DNA from: an uncultured Clostridia bacterium
Lineage (GTDB): Bacteria; Bacillota; Clostridia; Lachnospirales; Lachnospiraceae
NCBI GenBank assembly: GCA_948467395.1
Contig: CAOKDX010000008.1
Span: 62,001-126,000, forward strand
DNA: 64,000 bases
Direction: 5' to 3'
The notes beneath the pieces are model-generated. The model saw only the letters and a list, made by a program, of their open reading frames with translations, had not been told where the DNA came from and did no database searches. Below, piece after piece: positions 16,219 through 24,989 of the stretch (position 1 is the first letter of the stretch; the number at the start of each line of letters is the position of its first letter). Both the position numbers and the translations under genes were made by a program.

Positions 16219-17658
16219 CTACTGCATACGCCATCCGCTATGATATTTATTTTTCACAGAGGCTCCCTTTTTCTTTCCCCAGCCCAGTGGAAATCCGTCC
16301 ACGCAGATCAGCTGCCATCCGTCCGGCGCCTCCGCCTCCCCGGTTGTCAGTGCCAGGGTCTCGCCCTTCAGATACCGGATCACTCTCTCATCCTCAACCG
16401 TCAGCAGCAGGCAGTTATCAAATTGTTGCGATGTGAGCACCATGGCCAGGGACTGGCTCGGTTCAAAGCGGTTCTTTTTTACCTCCCCCATAAACAGGCC
16501 GCTTCGCAGAAAACGAAGCCCCTTCATCTGCGGCAGCATCTCCGGCATATAGTATATCATGCCGTTCTTGCACTCCAGGCGCTCCGGTTCCCAGGCCCGG
16601 CCTGTCTTTCCTGCAAATTCATCAAAAAGCCTCTTCTCCTCCCCCTTCAATCCCTTCCGGACCTCCGGATTTTTACTTTTTGCTGCCGCTGCGCCACGGG
16701 AAATGCACGCCGTCTTCGTCTTTTCCCCATGATTTCCCTTTCCTGCCGGCGCTTTTTTATGAAATAACGCCAAAAAATGCCCCTCTCCGTCCATGCGGTG
16801 CGGGAAGATCCGGATACAGCGGCGGATGCTCTCATTGGAACTGCCCACCAGAGAAGGATCCCCTTGTGCGAATCCCTCATATCCCTCCATCGGAATCAGC
16901 GCAAGAGACGGATCCATGGCCAGGATCTTCTCCACGGTGCCCTCATCCTCCAGCGGGGAAAAGGTGCAGGTGGAATACAAAAGGCTGCCCCCCGGTTTCA
17001 GCATGGGGAGCGCCTGAGCAAGTATCTCCTCCTGAAGCCTTGCGTATTCCTCCGGCCCGGTCTTTTCCCATGCCCTCACCATGGCGGGATCCTTCCGGAA
17101 CATTCCCTCCCCGGAACAGGGGGCATCAATCAGAATCCGGTCAAAAAAGCCCTCGAAATACTCCCTCAGCTTCTGTGGGTACTCCGTCACGATAAAGCTG
17201 TTTTCCACACCGGACAGTTCCATATTTTTCAGCAGTGCCTTCGCCCTCTTGCTGCTGATGTCGTTGGCTATTAGCAGACCGGTCCCCGCCAGCTTCGCCG
17301 CCAGCTCCGTCGCCTTGCCTCCGGGGGCGGCGCACAGATCCAGCACCGCATCTCCCCTCTCCACGGGGAGCCGGGAGGCCGGCGTCATGGCACTGGGATC
17401 CTGCAGATAATACAGGCCGGCAAAATAATATGGATGTTTGGCCGGCTGGACTTCCGCATCATAGTAGAATCCGTTTTTTATATAGGGAATTCTCCGCAGG
17501 GGAAATGGTGCGATCCGCTCAAATTCCTCCGCCGATATCTTTGCTGTATTTACCCGGAGACCATATTTCCGCGTATCGTTCATGGACGCCAGATATGCCT
17601 CGTATTCGTCCCCCAGAATCCTTTTCATTTCCTCACAAAACCGTACCGGTAATTCCAT
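16219..17658 (-). CDS. RsmF/RsmB-family rRNA cytosine-C5 methyltransferase
   Basis: A 479-residue SAM-dependent RNA m5C methyltransferase of the NOL1/NOP2/Sun family. The SAM loop reads DLCAAPGGKATELAA, and the two catalytic Cys are in LIDAPCSGEGMFRK and LLYSTCTFSPLEDE. The C-terminal half has the extended RsmF-like domain with LRSGLFMGEVKKNRFEPSQS, which matches the RsmF-like family found in Firmicutes. It modifies cytosines in rRNA. The ATG at 17658 is used because the frame upstream to 17724 runs into the cytidine deaminase gene; the two genes are 16 bp apart on the same strand. Confidence 0.88.
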   Translation of the reverse strand: MELPVRFCEEMKRILGDEYEAYLASMNDTRKYGLRVNTAKISAEEFERIAPFPLRRIPYIKNGFYYDAEVQPAKHPYYFAGLYYLQDPSAMTPASRLPVERGDAVLDLCAAPGGKATELAAKLAGTGLLIANDISSKRAKALLKNMELSGVENSFIVTEYPQKLREYFEGFFDRILIDAPCSGEGMFRKDPAMVRAWEKTGPEEYARLQEEILAQALPMLKPGGSLLYSTCTFSPLEDEGTVEKILAMDPSLALIPMEGYEGFAQGDPSLVGSSNESIRRCIRIFPHRMDGEGHFLALFHKKAPAGKGNHGEKTKTACISRGAAAAKSKNPEVRKGLKGEEKRLFDEFAGKTGRAWEPERLECKNGMIYYMPEMLPQMKGLRFLRSGLFMGEVKKNRFEPSQSLAMVLTSQQFDNCLLLTVEDERVIRYLKGETLALTTGEAEAPDGWQLICVDGFPLGWGKKKGASVKNKYHSGWRMQ

Positions 17659-17674
17659 TCTTGCCTCCCTGTGC

Positions 17675-18064
17675 CTACAGATGAAACCCCATCGGAAGGA
17701 GCTCTCCCAGTGTCCTGCATACATATTCCGTCACACTCTTTGCCATGATGATCTGAAAGCTACCGGGATCGCAAAACTCTGCCATCACCTGCAGACACAC
17801 GCCGCAGGGTGAAATATCGACAAGCGTCTCACCCTGGCCGCCCACAATGGCAATCCGGTGAAAATCCCGTATCCCCTCGCTCACCGCCTTAAAGAAAGCG
17901 GTGCGCTCTGCGCAGTTGGTTGGGGAAAACGCTGAATTTTCTATGTTACACCCGGTATAAATCTTCCCTCCCGCGCACTCCAGCGCGGCTCCCACCCTAA
18001 ATCCGGAATAAGGCGCATAGGCATTCCGCCGCGCCTTCACCGCCTGTCTGATCAACTGCTCCAT
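17675..18064 (-). CDS. cdd: Cytidine deaminase
   Basis: A 129-residue zinc enzyme that deaminates cytidine and deoxycytidine for pyrimidine salvage. The catalytic motif is NCAERTAFF (Cys and Glu), with the second zinc Cys pair in ISPCGVCLQVMAEFC. The substrate-binding YAPYSGFRVGAAL and GCNIENSAF are also present. It is the homotetrameric type of normal length. The ATG at 18064 follows AAGGGGGC; an ATG at 18082 has no ribosome-binding site. It lies between the large surface protein gene and the rRNA methyltransferase, all on one strand. Confidence 0.95.
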   Translation of the reverse strand: MEQLIRQAVKARRNAYAPYSGFRVGAALECAGGKIYTGCNIENSAFSPTNCAERTAFFKAVSEGIRDFHRIAIVGGQGETLVDISPCGVCLQVMAEFCDPGSFQIIMAKSVTEYVCRTLGELLPMGFHL

Positions 18065-18091
18065 CTCTGCCCCCTTTTCCATATTGTCTGC

Positions 18092-20614
18092 TTATTCCAT
18101 AAAGCTTACAAACTGGTTTCCTGCATCCTTAAATATTTTCTCATATTCAGAACGGCTCACTGTGGATTCCTTTCCCGTTTCGGGATTGCACACGGTTAGC
18201 TGCGTCGTTGTATAGCCGTTGATCACCACAGCTCTGTCAGCCGCCGTCATGGCGATCACCGGCTTATTGCTGCTGACGAAATACAGTATCTGGTCCAGCG
18301 TGCATCCCTTCAGGTTCACCGGCTCCTCCAGATACCCCGCCAGCATATTATATACCGGCACATTCTTTTTTGTCATCGCCCTTGCATCCGCATTGATATG
18401 CTGCTGCCTCAAAAGCATATAGGCACAGGCCGCCGGATTCGACACGCCATTTCCTGCCCTCGCCAGCTCCATTCCGCCAATATTGTTCATCAGGAAGCTG
18501 CCGCTGCGCTCCCATACAACCTGATGGTTACTGCTAACCACCACGCCCATCTGCCGGTCCGCTTCCCGGATGGCCTGCCGTGCACTCTCAAAGGAGGCAG
18601 TAATCTTCCCCAGGGCATAGACGTAATATTTCGTGATTCCCGGCTGCTCCAGGCGAACAAACCTCTGGGTGGTCATGAGAGAAGAGGGGCCCTCCCTCCG
18701 CTCCGGCTTTTTGTCCATCTCAAAGGAAGGCGGGAACTGAATATACCACTCCGTCAGGGATTTATTTGTGACGCGGGACGTATACCGGAACCGGGATTCC
18801 TTTATCTGCGACTGGTTGGAAATGCTGTTTTCATCCGACTGCTCATAGCGCCCAGCAGAAATACGCCGGCACAGGGTAATATTAATGACGTTGCCGTTCG
18901 CCTGAATCCCCTGGATATATCGGTTCTTCCAGTTAAATTTCTTTACGACATTGCCGTGGGAGTCCGAGATATGCAGCTCATAGCAGGGAACTACCCGCGT
19001 CCCGTCCCGGTCCCGCCCAATATCCTTTCTCCGCACATAACCATACACGACATTTTCGTCGATCACCCCCAGCAGACGGATATAGGATTCCTCATCTGGC
19101 CGGTAGATCACCTGTTTCTCATCCGTCTCCAGATTGTACAGGGTAATGCTCTCACCATATCCGCTGCCAAGGGAAGAGGACCAGGCATAGCAGTTGGCGC
19201 TTTCCATCACCATAAAGGAGCTGTTCTTCACATTCTCTACCAGCTTCTCCAGACGTTTGGCCGAGATATTGTAAGCATAAACCGTATTGGCCACGGTAAA
19301 ATAATATACCCCCCGGCTGCTGACATAACCATAATCCTCGAAATCCTCCTTCAGCTGCTGATAGGTCGTGCTGCTGGGCATATAGACCAGCTCCCGCAGC
19401 TCTCCCTCCGGCGTATATTCATACAGTACCACCGCCACGTCTCCCTCGTAATCCCCCCGGGGGAAATACCCATAGGCACAGAAATACAGATTCCCCTCCT
19501 CATCCACCTTTAGGATCCTTATGGCATGTTCATCATAGGAACGGCGCAGAAAGGTCGCCTTATCACTGTACATGGAGTACAGCTTCATAATCTGGTTCGC
19601 CTTCATATCATAGCGGTACAGGTCTCCGCCTCTGGCAAAATACATTTTATTTTCATCCTTGTCCGAAAATATCCTGTCACCGGTTTCATTCGTTATCCCC
19701 AGCTTAAACTGATTTGTCTGGACGCTTGCCATTCCGGGATCAAAAACCGCCTCCATGGTCCGCTCAAAATTGAGCAGGTAATTGGTCCTGTTGGCATAAC
19801 GCACCCGGTAAAATTCTTTGATCTGGTACGTCTCCTCTCCCGAATCCGTATTCGCTTTGACGAAATAATTGTACTGAATACAGGCCGTCTCCATATTATA
19901 TTCTTTAATGGTGATCAGCTCGTCGGAAATAACCTCCGGAGACATATTTCCCCAGGTAACAAGATCCGAGCTGGATGTGATATCCACTGTTGCCAGCGTT
20001 GTGTTCCGGTTTGCGGGGCTGGGTTCCAGAGACCTTCCCAGCTCCTCCGCCTTGCTTTTGATAAAAGTATTCTTGTGAAATCTTTTTACAAAATTCATCT
20101 TCTGCGCCAGGTTGGACTCATCCAGATAATATCTCAGGCGGGTATAATAATGGATCTCCCTGCCGGCATCGGATGTGCCCGCCAGATCCAGAATATATTC
20201 CGTGCTTGTCCGGAATCCGTATCCAAATGTAATGTCCAGGCTCTTCTGCCCTTTCTGCAGTGCGTTCGGCTCGCCGGTCTCATAGATCTCCCCCGTCTCC
20301 TTGTCAATAATCTGGTACTGCAGGCTGGTGAGATAGGCAGCCGCCTTTCCCAGATACACGGTAATCTTCTTTTCCGCATCCAGAGGCGTCATGGACTCCC
20401 GGATAATATCGGGCTCCATCGGCGCACTGTAGCCGAACAGGGTATTAATCCGGTGTCCCTGCACACCCAGCTGCAGATACGGATACGTCTCCCTGCCGGT
20501 CTCCACCCGGGCCCCCCTGTCACTGATATCCGTCTCCATCTGTCTCCCAAAAAAATAAAGCGCGCCCACAAATATGAAAAGCAGCAGAACTGTCTTATAT
20601 ATATATTTAACCAT
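18092..20614 (-). CDS. Large membrane-anchored protein with a C-terminal C39-like domain
   Basis: An 840-residue protein not assigned to a named family. It has one N-terminal membrane anchor (about residues 7-25), an N-terminal beta-rich domain, then a middle part (about 310-560) of repeating short strands such as NKMYFARGGDLYRYD, GVYYFTVANTVYAYN and ITLYNLETDEKQVIYR, which suggests a beta-propeller. The last 130 residues look like a papain-like C39 peptidase fold, but the positions of the catalytic Cys and His read NPAACAYML and ADRAVVINGY, so the His appears to be Asp. It is probably extracytoplasmic and possibly not a protease. Own promoter at 20646-20674. The downstream cdd gene is only 28 bp away. 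Confidence 0.7.
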   Translation of the reverse strand: MVKYIYKTVLLLFIFVGALYFFGRQMETDISDRGARVETGRETYPYLQLGVQGHRINTLFGYSAPMEPDIIRESMTPLDAEKKITVYLGKAAAYLTSLQYQIIDKETGEIYETGEPNALQKGQKSLDITFGYGFRTSTEYILDLAGTSDAGREIHYYTRLRYYLDESNLAQKMNFVKRFHKNTFIKSKAEELGRSLEPSPANRNTTLATVDITSSSDLVTWGNMSPEVISDELITIKEYNMETACIQYNYFVKANTDSGEETYQIKEFYRVRYANRTNYLLNFERTMEAVFDPGMASVQTNQFKLGITNETGDRIFSDKDENKMYFARGGDLYRYDMKANQIMKLYSMYSDKATFLRRSYDEHAIRILKVDEEGNLYFCAYGYFPRGDYEGDVAVVLYEYTPEGELRELVYMPSSTTYQQLKEDFEDYGYVSSRGVYYFTVANTVYAYNISAKRLEKLVENVKNSSFMVMESANCYAWSSSLGSGYGESITLYNLETDEKQVIYRPDEESYIRLLGVIDENVVYGYVRRKDIGRDRDGTRVVPCYELHISDSHGNVVKKFNWKNRYIQGIQANGNVINITLCRRISAGRYEQSDENSISNQSQIKESRFRYTSRVTNKSLTEWYIQFPPSFEMDKKPERREGPSSLMTTQRFVRLEQPGITKYYVYALGKITASFESARQAIREADRQMGVVVSSNHQVVWERSGSFLMNNIGGMELARAGNGVSNPAACAYMLLRQQHINADARAMTKKNVPVYNMLAGYLEEPVNLKGCTLDQILYFVSSNKPVIAMTAADRAVVINGYTTTQLTVCNPETGKESTVSRSEYEKIFKDAGNQFVSFME

Positions 20615-20645
20615 TCGATAACCCCTTCTCTATTATATATAGAAC

Positions 20646-20674
20646 ATTGTAACGGCTTACCTTCAAAAGTTCAA
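20646..20674 (-). promoter_or_regulatory. Promoter of the large membrane-anchored protein gene
   Basis: Minus-strand TTGAAC (20674-20669), 17 bp spacer and TACAAT (20651-20646), 32 bp before the start at 20614. Confidence 0.6.
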
Positions 20675-20744
20675 GGTATACACACAAATTTTTTCGATTC
20701 ATATATTGGAGATAAGTAAAACAGTTGCAGAAACGAGGTATTTC

Positions 20745-21143
20745 ATGAACTATTACGACAATCCCGACTTTCTTTTCTCCTTTGAACAGGCTGCCATGCC
20801 GACGCTGGCCCCGGCTCCCGGCAGCACGAAGCTATGGGAAATGGAAGAGGATAATTCCTATTTAAAATATCTTTATCCACAGATTACAAGACAGATCAGC
20901 GAATTTGTAGAAGAGCAGTGTGATCAGATGGAGTATGAGGGCAGCCCTATGTTCGACGCCTTCCCCGACAAAACAGCGCTTCAGATCACGGCTGCCGGAA
21001 TCGAACAGGAATTTCGAAAAAAATACCCCGATGCCTATCCGGAGGGCGGAACCCTTCTCCGTGATATGATCGAGGTAGTGTATTTTCACGAGGTAATGTA
21101 CCGTCGAAACCGGTACCGCAACCACAAGCGGCTGTATCTCTGA
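20745..21143 (+). CDS. Conserved hypothetical protein
   Basis: A 132-residue soluble, acidic, helical protein with no signal peptide. It starts MNYYDNPDFLFSFEQ and contains a helical core (YPQITRQISEFVEEQCDQMEYEGSPMF split over residues 45-72) and a basic C-terminal tail rich in Tyr and Arg (YRRNRYRNHKRLYL). I do not recognise the family by name. The ATG at 20745 has GAGGT upstream; a TTG at 20706 would lengthen it by 13 residues. Its stop codon directly abuts the stop codon of the convergent EAL-domain gene, forming TGATCA. Confidence 0.6.
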   Translation: MNYYDNPDFLFSFEQAAMPTLAPAPGSTKLWEMEEDNSYLKYLYPQITRQISEFVEEQCDQMEYEGSPMFDAFPDKTALQITAAGIEQEFRKKYPDAYPEGGTLLRDMIEVVYFHEVMYRRNRYRNHKRLYL

Positions 21144-22622
21144 TCAATGAACTGCGCCAAAAGCTAATTTTTCAAATTCAGTGACAGGCATTGGCTTTGC
21201 AAACACATAACCCTGAATCAGGTCGCACTTCATCTGCTTCAGGAATTCCACCTGATCCCTCTCTTCCACACCCTCTGATATGGTATGCAGATCCAGTGCC
21301 TGGGCCAGATGGATAACGCTCTGGATAACGCTTTTGCCGCGCTCGTTATCCTGGCTGTTATCATTGACAAAAAAGACACGGTCCAGCTTCAGGGCATCAA
21401 CCTGTACCTCCTTCAGCACATTCAGGGAGGAAAATCCGCTTCCGAAATCATCTATCGAACAGGACAGCCCCGCCTGGTGTATCTTTTTCACCAGCGTATT
21501 CAGCGCCTCCATATCATTGTAGAACAGGGACTCCGTCAATTCGATCTCAATGGATCTCGGGGGCACCTCATACCGCTCCAGAATCGCCTCATAGGCGTCA
21601 AAAAAATTGGGGACATTAAAATGGCTCCGGGACAGATTCACCGAGACCGGAATGGTCCGCCATCCCTCCCTGCCCCAGCGCTCCACGATACGGCATACCT
21701 GCTCAAACATATAGAGATCGATGTCCACAACAAAGCCGTTGCTCTCAAACAGGGGAATGAACTCATTGGGAAAGATCATTCCCTCTTCCGAATCGACCCA
21801 GCGCACCAGTGCCTCCGCACCCGCCACGGTCTCTCCCTCCAGCTCATATTTTGGCTGGAGATAGGGAACGAAATCCCCCCGCTCCAGAGATTCGTGCATC
21901 TTCATCTCAAGCTCTTTTTCCCTGCCCAGCCGGAACTTGTCCTTCTCATCATAGATCCCCATGGGCACGCGGTAACCCGGCGTTATCTTTCTCCTGGCCA
22001 GATTGGCGTGCTCCAGCATCGTACTCACTTCGATATCCCTGTCATTAATGACATATACGCCGTAATACAGGGCAATGCCGTAACGATTACCATTTTCATC
22101 CACCAGCTCCTCCATCTGTTTGCTGATGCGCTCCAGGCGCTCATCCAGCTTCGGCAGAGAATGGAAATGCATCAGAATACCAAAATTGTCCGCCATAATG
22201 CGTCCGGAAACCTCGTCCCATCCCAGCTCCGCATCAATGATGGCGTGGATCTGGTGCAGGATCTGGTCCCCGACATAATTTCCATATATCTCATTGATCA
22301 GCTTGAACCGGTCAATGTTGGCGTAAACCAGCACATAGCCGGCATCACTGCGGAGCATCTTCCCCGCCACCCGCTCAAATTCCTTTTTATCCTTGCCTCC
22401 CGTCACATCATCACGTCCAAAATGCTTATACAGCAGATGGTATTTCACCGCCACCATAAGTACAAGAAAGCCTGTGGTCAGTATGATCAGGGACAGCCTT
22501 GTGACATTTCCCTCAAACCGGTCCAGATTCCAGATCATGAAAAGGAACAATACAATGGCTGTGATAAAATCCCACAGCATGGCTCCCCGGAAGTTCTTTA
22601 ATCTCGTTATCAACTGTCTCAT
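21144..22622 (-). CDS. Membrane EAL-domain c-di-GMP phosphodiesterase with degenerate GGDEF
   Basis: A 492-residue protein. Two hydrophobic segments near the N-terminus precede a GGDEF-type domain whose signature is degenerate (RIMADNFGILM at about 141-151 in place of RxGGDEF), so it should not make c-di-GMP. The EAL domain looks intact: EALVRW (about 270), VSVNLSRSHF, IEIELTES, SIDDFGSGFSSL, the KLDR loop, SEGVE and QGYVFAKP. It should cleave c-di-GMP to pGpG, with the GGDEF part sensing GTP or mediating dimerisation. The ATG at 22622 follows GAGGAGGG. Own promoter at 22691-22719. C-di-GMP often controls type IV pili and motility, relevant to the filament locus in this window. Confidence 0.9.
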   Translation of the reverse strand: MRQLITRLKNFRGAMLWDFITAIVLFLFMIWNLDRFEGNVTRLSLIILTTGFLVLMVAVKYHLLYKHFGRDDVTGGKDKKEFERVAGKMLRSDAGYVLVYANIDRFKLINEIYGNYVGDQILHQIHAIIDAELGWDEVSGRIMADNFGILMHFHSLPKLDERLERISKQMEELVDENGNRYGIALYYGVYVINDRDIEVSTMLEHANLARRKITPGYRVPMGIYDEKDKFRLGREKELEMKMHESLERGDFVPYLQPKYELEGETVAGAEALVRWVDSEEGMIFPNEFIPLFESNGFVVDIDLYMFEQVCRIVERWGREGWRTIPVSVNLSRSHFNVPNFFDAYEAILERYEVPPRSIEIELTESLFYNDMEALNTLVKKIHQAGLSCSIDDFGSGFSSLNVLKEVQVDALKLDRVFFVNDNSQDNERGKSVIQSVIHLAQALDLHTISEGVEERDQVEFLKQMKCDLIQGYVFAKPMPVTEFEKLAFGAVH

Positions 22623-22690
22623 CACTGTATCCCTCCTCTTGTATGCCGCCCGGGCAGCAAGCAAGAGCCCAAACGGGTAAGATAGAATAA

Positions 22691-22719
22691 ATTATATAGT
22701 GTTTGGAAGAAAATTACAA
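22691..22719 (-). promoter_or_regulatory. Promoter of the EAL-domain gene
   Basis: Minus-strand TTGTAA (22719-22714), 17 bp spacer and TATAAT (22696-22691). The leader to the start at 22622 is about 65 bases and contains a GC-rich dyad near 22645-22660. Confidence 0.55.
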
Positions 22720-22734
22720 GACAGTTTATTTATT

Positions 22735-23154
22735 TCAAGTTAGAAATTTAACTTCCTTATCCGACTTGTGCGTTTTTACAACAATATAGGGGTAGCTCGC
22801 CTTCTCACTCACCACCTGGTCCTCGCCCGGACCGTTCAGGCTGGTCTCAAAGCAGAGAGTGGTTCCCTTCTCATACAGCCCCACAACCTTGATATTGAAG
22901 CCCCCGCTGCTCTGTTCCCCATATCCCACGGCAATATAGAGATATTCCGCCTCCTGATAGCTCATCTGGAAGGCATTGAGCTTCTTACTGTCAATCTCCT
23001 TCAGAAATTCCTGCGGGATATCCGCCGTGGGCACAACGGTATAATCCCAGTCCTTTCCCCTCTCGCCGCCCTCCTCTGGCGCCTCACAGCCCGTCAGGAC
23101 ACAGAAGAAGGCCAGGAAGAGAAACAGGGTTACCACAATTCTTTTTCTGTGCAT
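22735..23154 (-). CDS. PrcB-like lipoprotein
   Basis: A 139-residue lipoprotein. The signal peptide ends in the lipobox VLTGC, so the mature protein is anchored on the outer membrane face by Lgt. The C-terminal half matches the PrcB_C-type domain by the pattern YLYIAVGYGEQSSGGFNIKV followed by ETSLNGPGEDQVVSEKASYP and PYIVVKT. In treponemes PrcB is part of a protease complex; here no protease gene is adjacent, so the partner is unknown. The ATG at 23154 with AGAGGT upstream is preferred over 23193. It follows the S1-domain gene by 50 bp on the same strand. Confidence 0.7.
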   Translation of the reverse strand: MHRKRIVVTLFLFLAFFCVLTGCEAPEEGGERGKDWDYTVVPTADIPQEFLKEIDSKKLNAFQMSYQEAEYLYIAVGYGEQSSGGFNIKVVGLYEKGTTLCFETSLNGPGEDQVVSEKASYPYIVVKTHKSDKEVKFLT

Positions 23155-23204
23155 GCCATACCTCTTGTCTCGGTTTTTTACAATGTATGCCATGCTGCGG
23201 GCAA

Positions 23205-24113
23205 TTATTCTTCAATCCTTATGCCGGCCAGCAGGCCCGCAAGGGAGGTGGTGGCCTCGCCGTCGTGGTATTCTATGGACATTTCTCCTTCCTCCGCCAC
23301 TTCGGGAGCGATGTCCTCTGCCTCCTTCATACTGAGACGGATCTTCCCCTCTGCCACATCCAGTACCTTCACCTTCACACGCTGTCCCATTTTCACCACC
23401 TCATTGGGCGAATGCAGGAATTTATTACAGATCTGGGAAATATGGACAAGTCCTGTCAGCCCGTCACCGATATTTACAAATACACCATAGGGCTCGATCC
23501 GCTCAATAACGCCCTCCGTAATAAATCCCTTCTGCAGTGCGTTCAGCTTCCTGCCATGTTCTTCTGCCGCCCTCTCCCTGGCCACCTCTTTGGCAGAGAG
23601 AACCAGTTTCCTCTTCTCCGGATCCGCTGTGATCACCATGACCTCCAGTGTCTCACCTACAAACCGGTCCACATCCTCGACATATTCCAGTGCCAGCTGG
23701 GACGCCGGGATAAAACCCCGGATCCCCTCCAGAAAAGCTACGACTCCGGCATTCACACTTGTGAGTACCTTTACGACAAAAACGGTTCTCTCCTCCAGCG
23801 CCTGCTTCATCCGCTCCCAAGCCTGCTCCTCTCTGGCCTCCCGGAGCGAGAGGAGCACTCTCCCCTGTCCGTCGTCTGGTTCCAGTACTACGGCCTCCAG
23901 ACTGTCTCCGGTACGGATCTCATCCATGGCATGAAAGGACGGATCGTGACTATACTCTCCTGCCGGGATCACCCCCTGGGAATAGGAATTCAGATCCAGC
24001 AGCACCTCCTCTTCCTCCACGCTGACTACTATCCCTGTCACCTTATCCCCCTGACGGAAAGCGCGAAATCCCGCGTTGATCTCTTCCTCAAAATCCTTCA
24101 TTGATTCCTGCAT
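23205..24113 (-). CDS. Protein with three S1 RNA-binding domains
   Basis: A 302-residue protein made of three S1 OB-fold domains: about 15-85 (GDKVTGIVVSVEEEEVLLDL), 105-175 (GVVAFLEGIRGFIPASQL) and 190-262 (GVIERIEPYGVFVNIGDGLT). The third has the best S1 match, including LVHISQI and KVKVLDVAEGKIRLSMKEA. Firmicutes carry such shortened S1-like proteins, which bind RNA and may aid translation. The ATG at 24113 is chosen because GGAGG is 8 bp upstream; an ATG at 24119 is too close to it. The gene start overlaps the end of tatD by 26 bp, so the two are translationally coupled. Confidence 0.85.
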   Translation of the reverse strand: MQESMKDFEEEINAGFRAFRQGDKVTGIVVSVEEEEVLLDLNSYSQGVIPAGEYSHDPSFHAMDEIRTGDSLEAVVLEPDDGQGRVLLSLREAREEQAWERMKQALEERTVFVVKVLTSVNAGVVAFLEGIRGFIPASQLALEYVEDVDRFVGETLEVMVITADPEKRKLVLSAKEVARERAAEEHGRKLNALQKGFITEGVIERIEPYGVFVNIGDGLTGLVHISQICNKFLHSPNEVVKMGQRVKVKVLDVAEGKIRLSMKEAEDIAPEVAEEGEMSIEYHDGEATTSLAGLLAGIRIEE

Positions 24114-24903
24114 TTTCATTTCCTCCTTTCAAATGATATAGTCTTTCTGCATTTTCTGTCGTGGTATGGATTACCTCTTCTACAGTGATCCCTCTCAGCT
24201 CAGCAATTCTCTCCGCCACCCGGACGAGCAGGGAGGAATCATTGCGTTTCCCCCGGTATGGCTCCGGCGCCAGATAGGGACAGTCCGTCTCCAGCACAAG
24301 GGATTCCAGGGGAATCTCCTCCACCGTCCGCACCAGCTTCTTCGCATTTTTAAAGGTTACCACACCGCCCACACCGATATAGAATCCCATCGCTGCATAT
24401 TCCTTTGCCATCTCCGGCGAGTAGGAAAAGCAATGGATCACCCCGCCGCAGTCATATGCTTTTGTCTCTGTAAGGATCTTCATGGTCTCTTCCGCCGCAT
24501 CCCTGCTGTGGATTATAATGGGCAGCTTTACTTCCTTTGCCAATTCGATCTGGCGCAGGAACCATTTTCTCTGAATCCCGGCAGACGGGTCCGGCCAGTG
24601 ATGATCCAGCCCGATTTCTCCAATGGCGACAACCTTATCATGCCCGGCATTTTCCCGTATCCAGTCCATCTCTCTCTCCGTCAGGCCGGCGGTCTCGCTG
24701 GGATGGATCCCCAGCGCCGCATACATAAAATCATATGCTTTTGCCAGCGACAACGCCGCCTGGCTGGATGCCAGATCCGCCCCCACACTGACAACCTTTC
24801 CGATTCCTTTCTCTGCCAGCCCGCGAAGCAGGGTGTCCCGGTCCTGGTCAAACGCCTCATCGTCATAGTGGCTGTGTGTGTCAAAAATTAAATTGTACCG
24901 CAT
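24088..24903 (-). CDS. tatD: TatD-family metal-dependent hydrolase/DNase
   Basis: A 271-residue TIM-barrel hydrolase of the TatD DNase family. Metal ligands and landmarks are FDTHSHYDDEAF at the N-terminus, GIHPSE, AIGEIGLDHHW, LPIIIHSRDAAEE, VIHCFSYSPE and LVLETDCPYLAPEPYRGKRN. These enzymes act as 3'-5' exonucleases and may process D-aminoacyl-tRNA or damaged DNA. In many Firmicutes tatD follows metG; here metG is 35 kb away. It overlaps the S1-domain gene downstream by 26 bp. Confidence 0.93.
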   Translation of the reverse strand: MRYNLIFDTHSHYDDEAFDQDRDTLLRGLAEKGIGKVVSVGADLASSQAALSLAKAYDFMYAALGIHPSETAGLTEREMDWIRENAGHDKVVAIGEIGLDHHWPDPSAGIQRKWFLRQIELAKEVKLPIIIHSRDAAEETMKILTETKAYDCGGVIHCFSYSPEMAKEYAAMGFYIGVGGVVTFKNAKKLVRTVEEIPLESLVLETDCPYLAPEPYRGKRNDSSLLVRVAERIAELRGITVEEVIHTTTENAERLYHLKGGNENAGINEGF

Positions 24904-24989
24904 ATATATCCCTCTTTCCGTTCTCCCAGCAGAACCAGTATAGCAGAAATCTCGTTTTCGATGTACAGTTTACCATGTTATCTTACTCT

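Noticed and set aside
18398-20719. Long plus-strand open frames opposite the 840-residue surface protein
   Set aside because: Antisense shadows; the minus-strand gene has a promoter, a membrane anchor and domain structure, and the plus frames have none.
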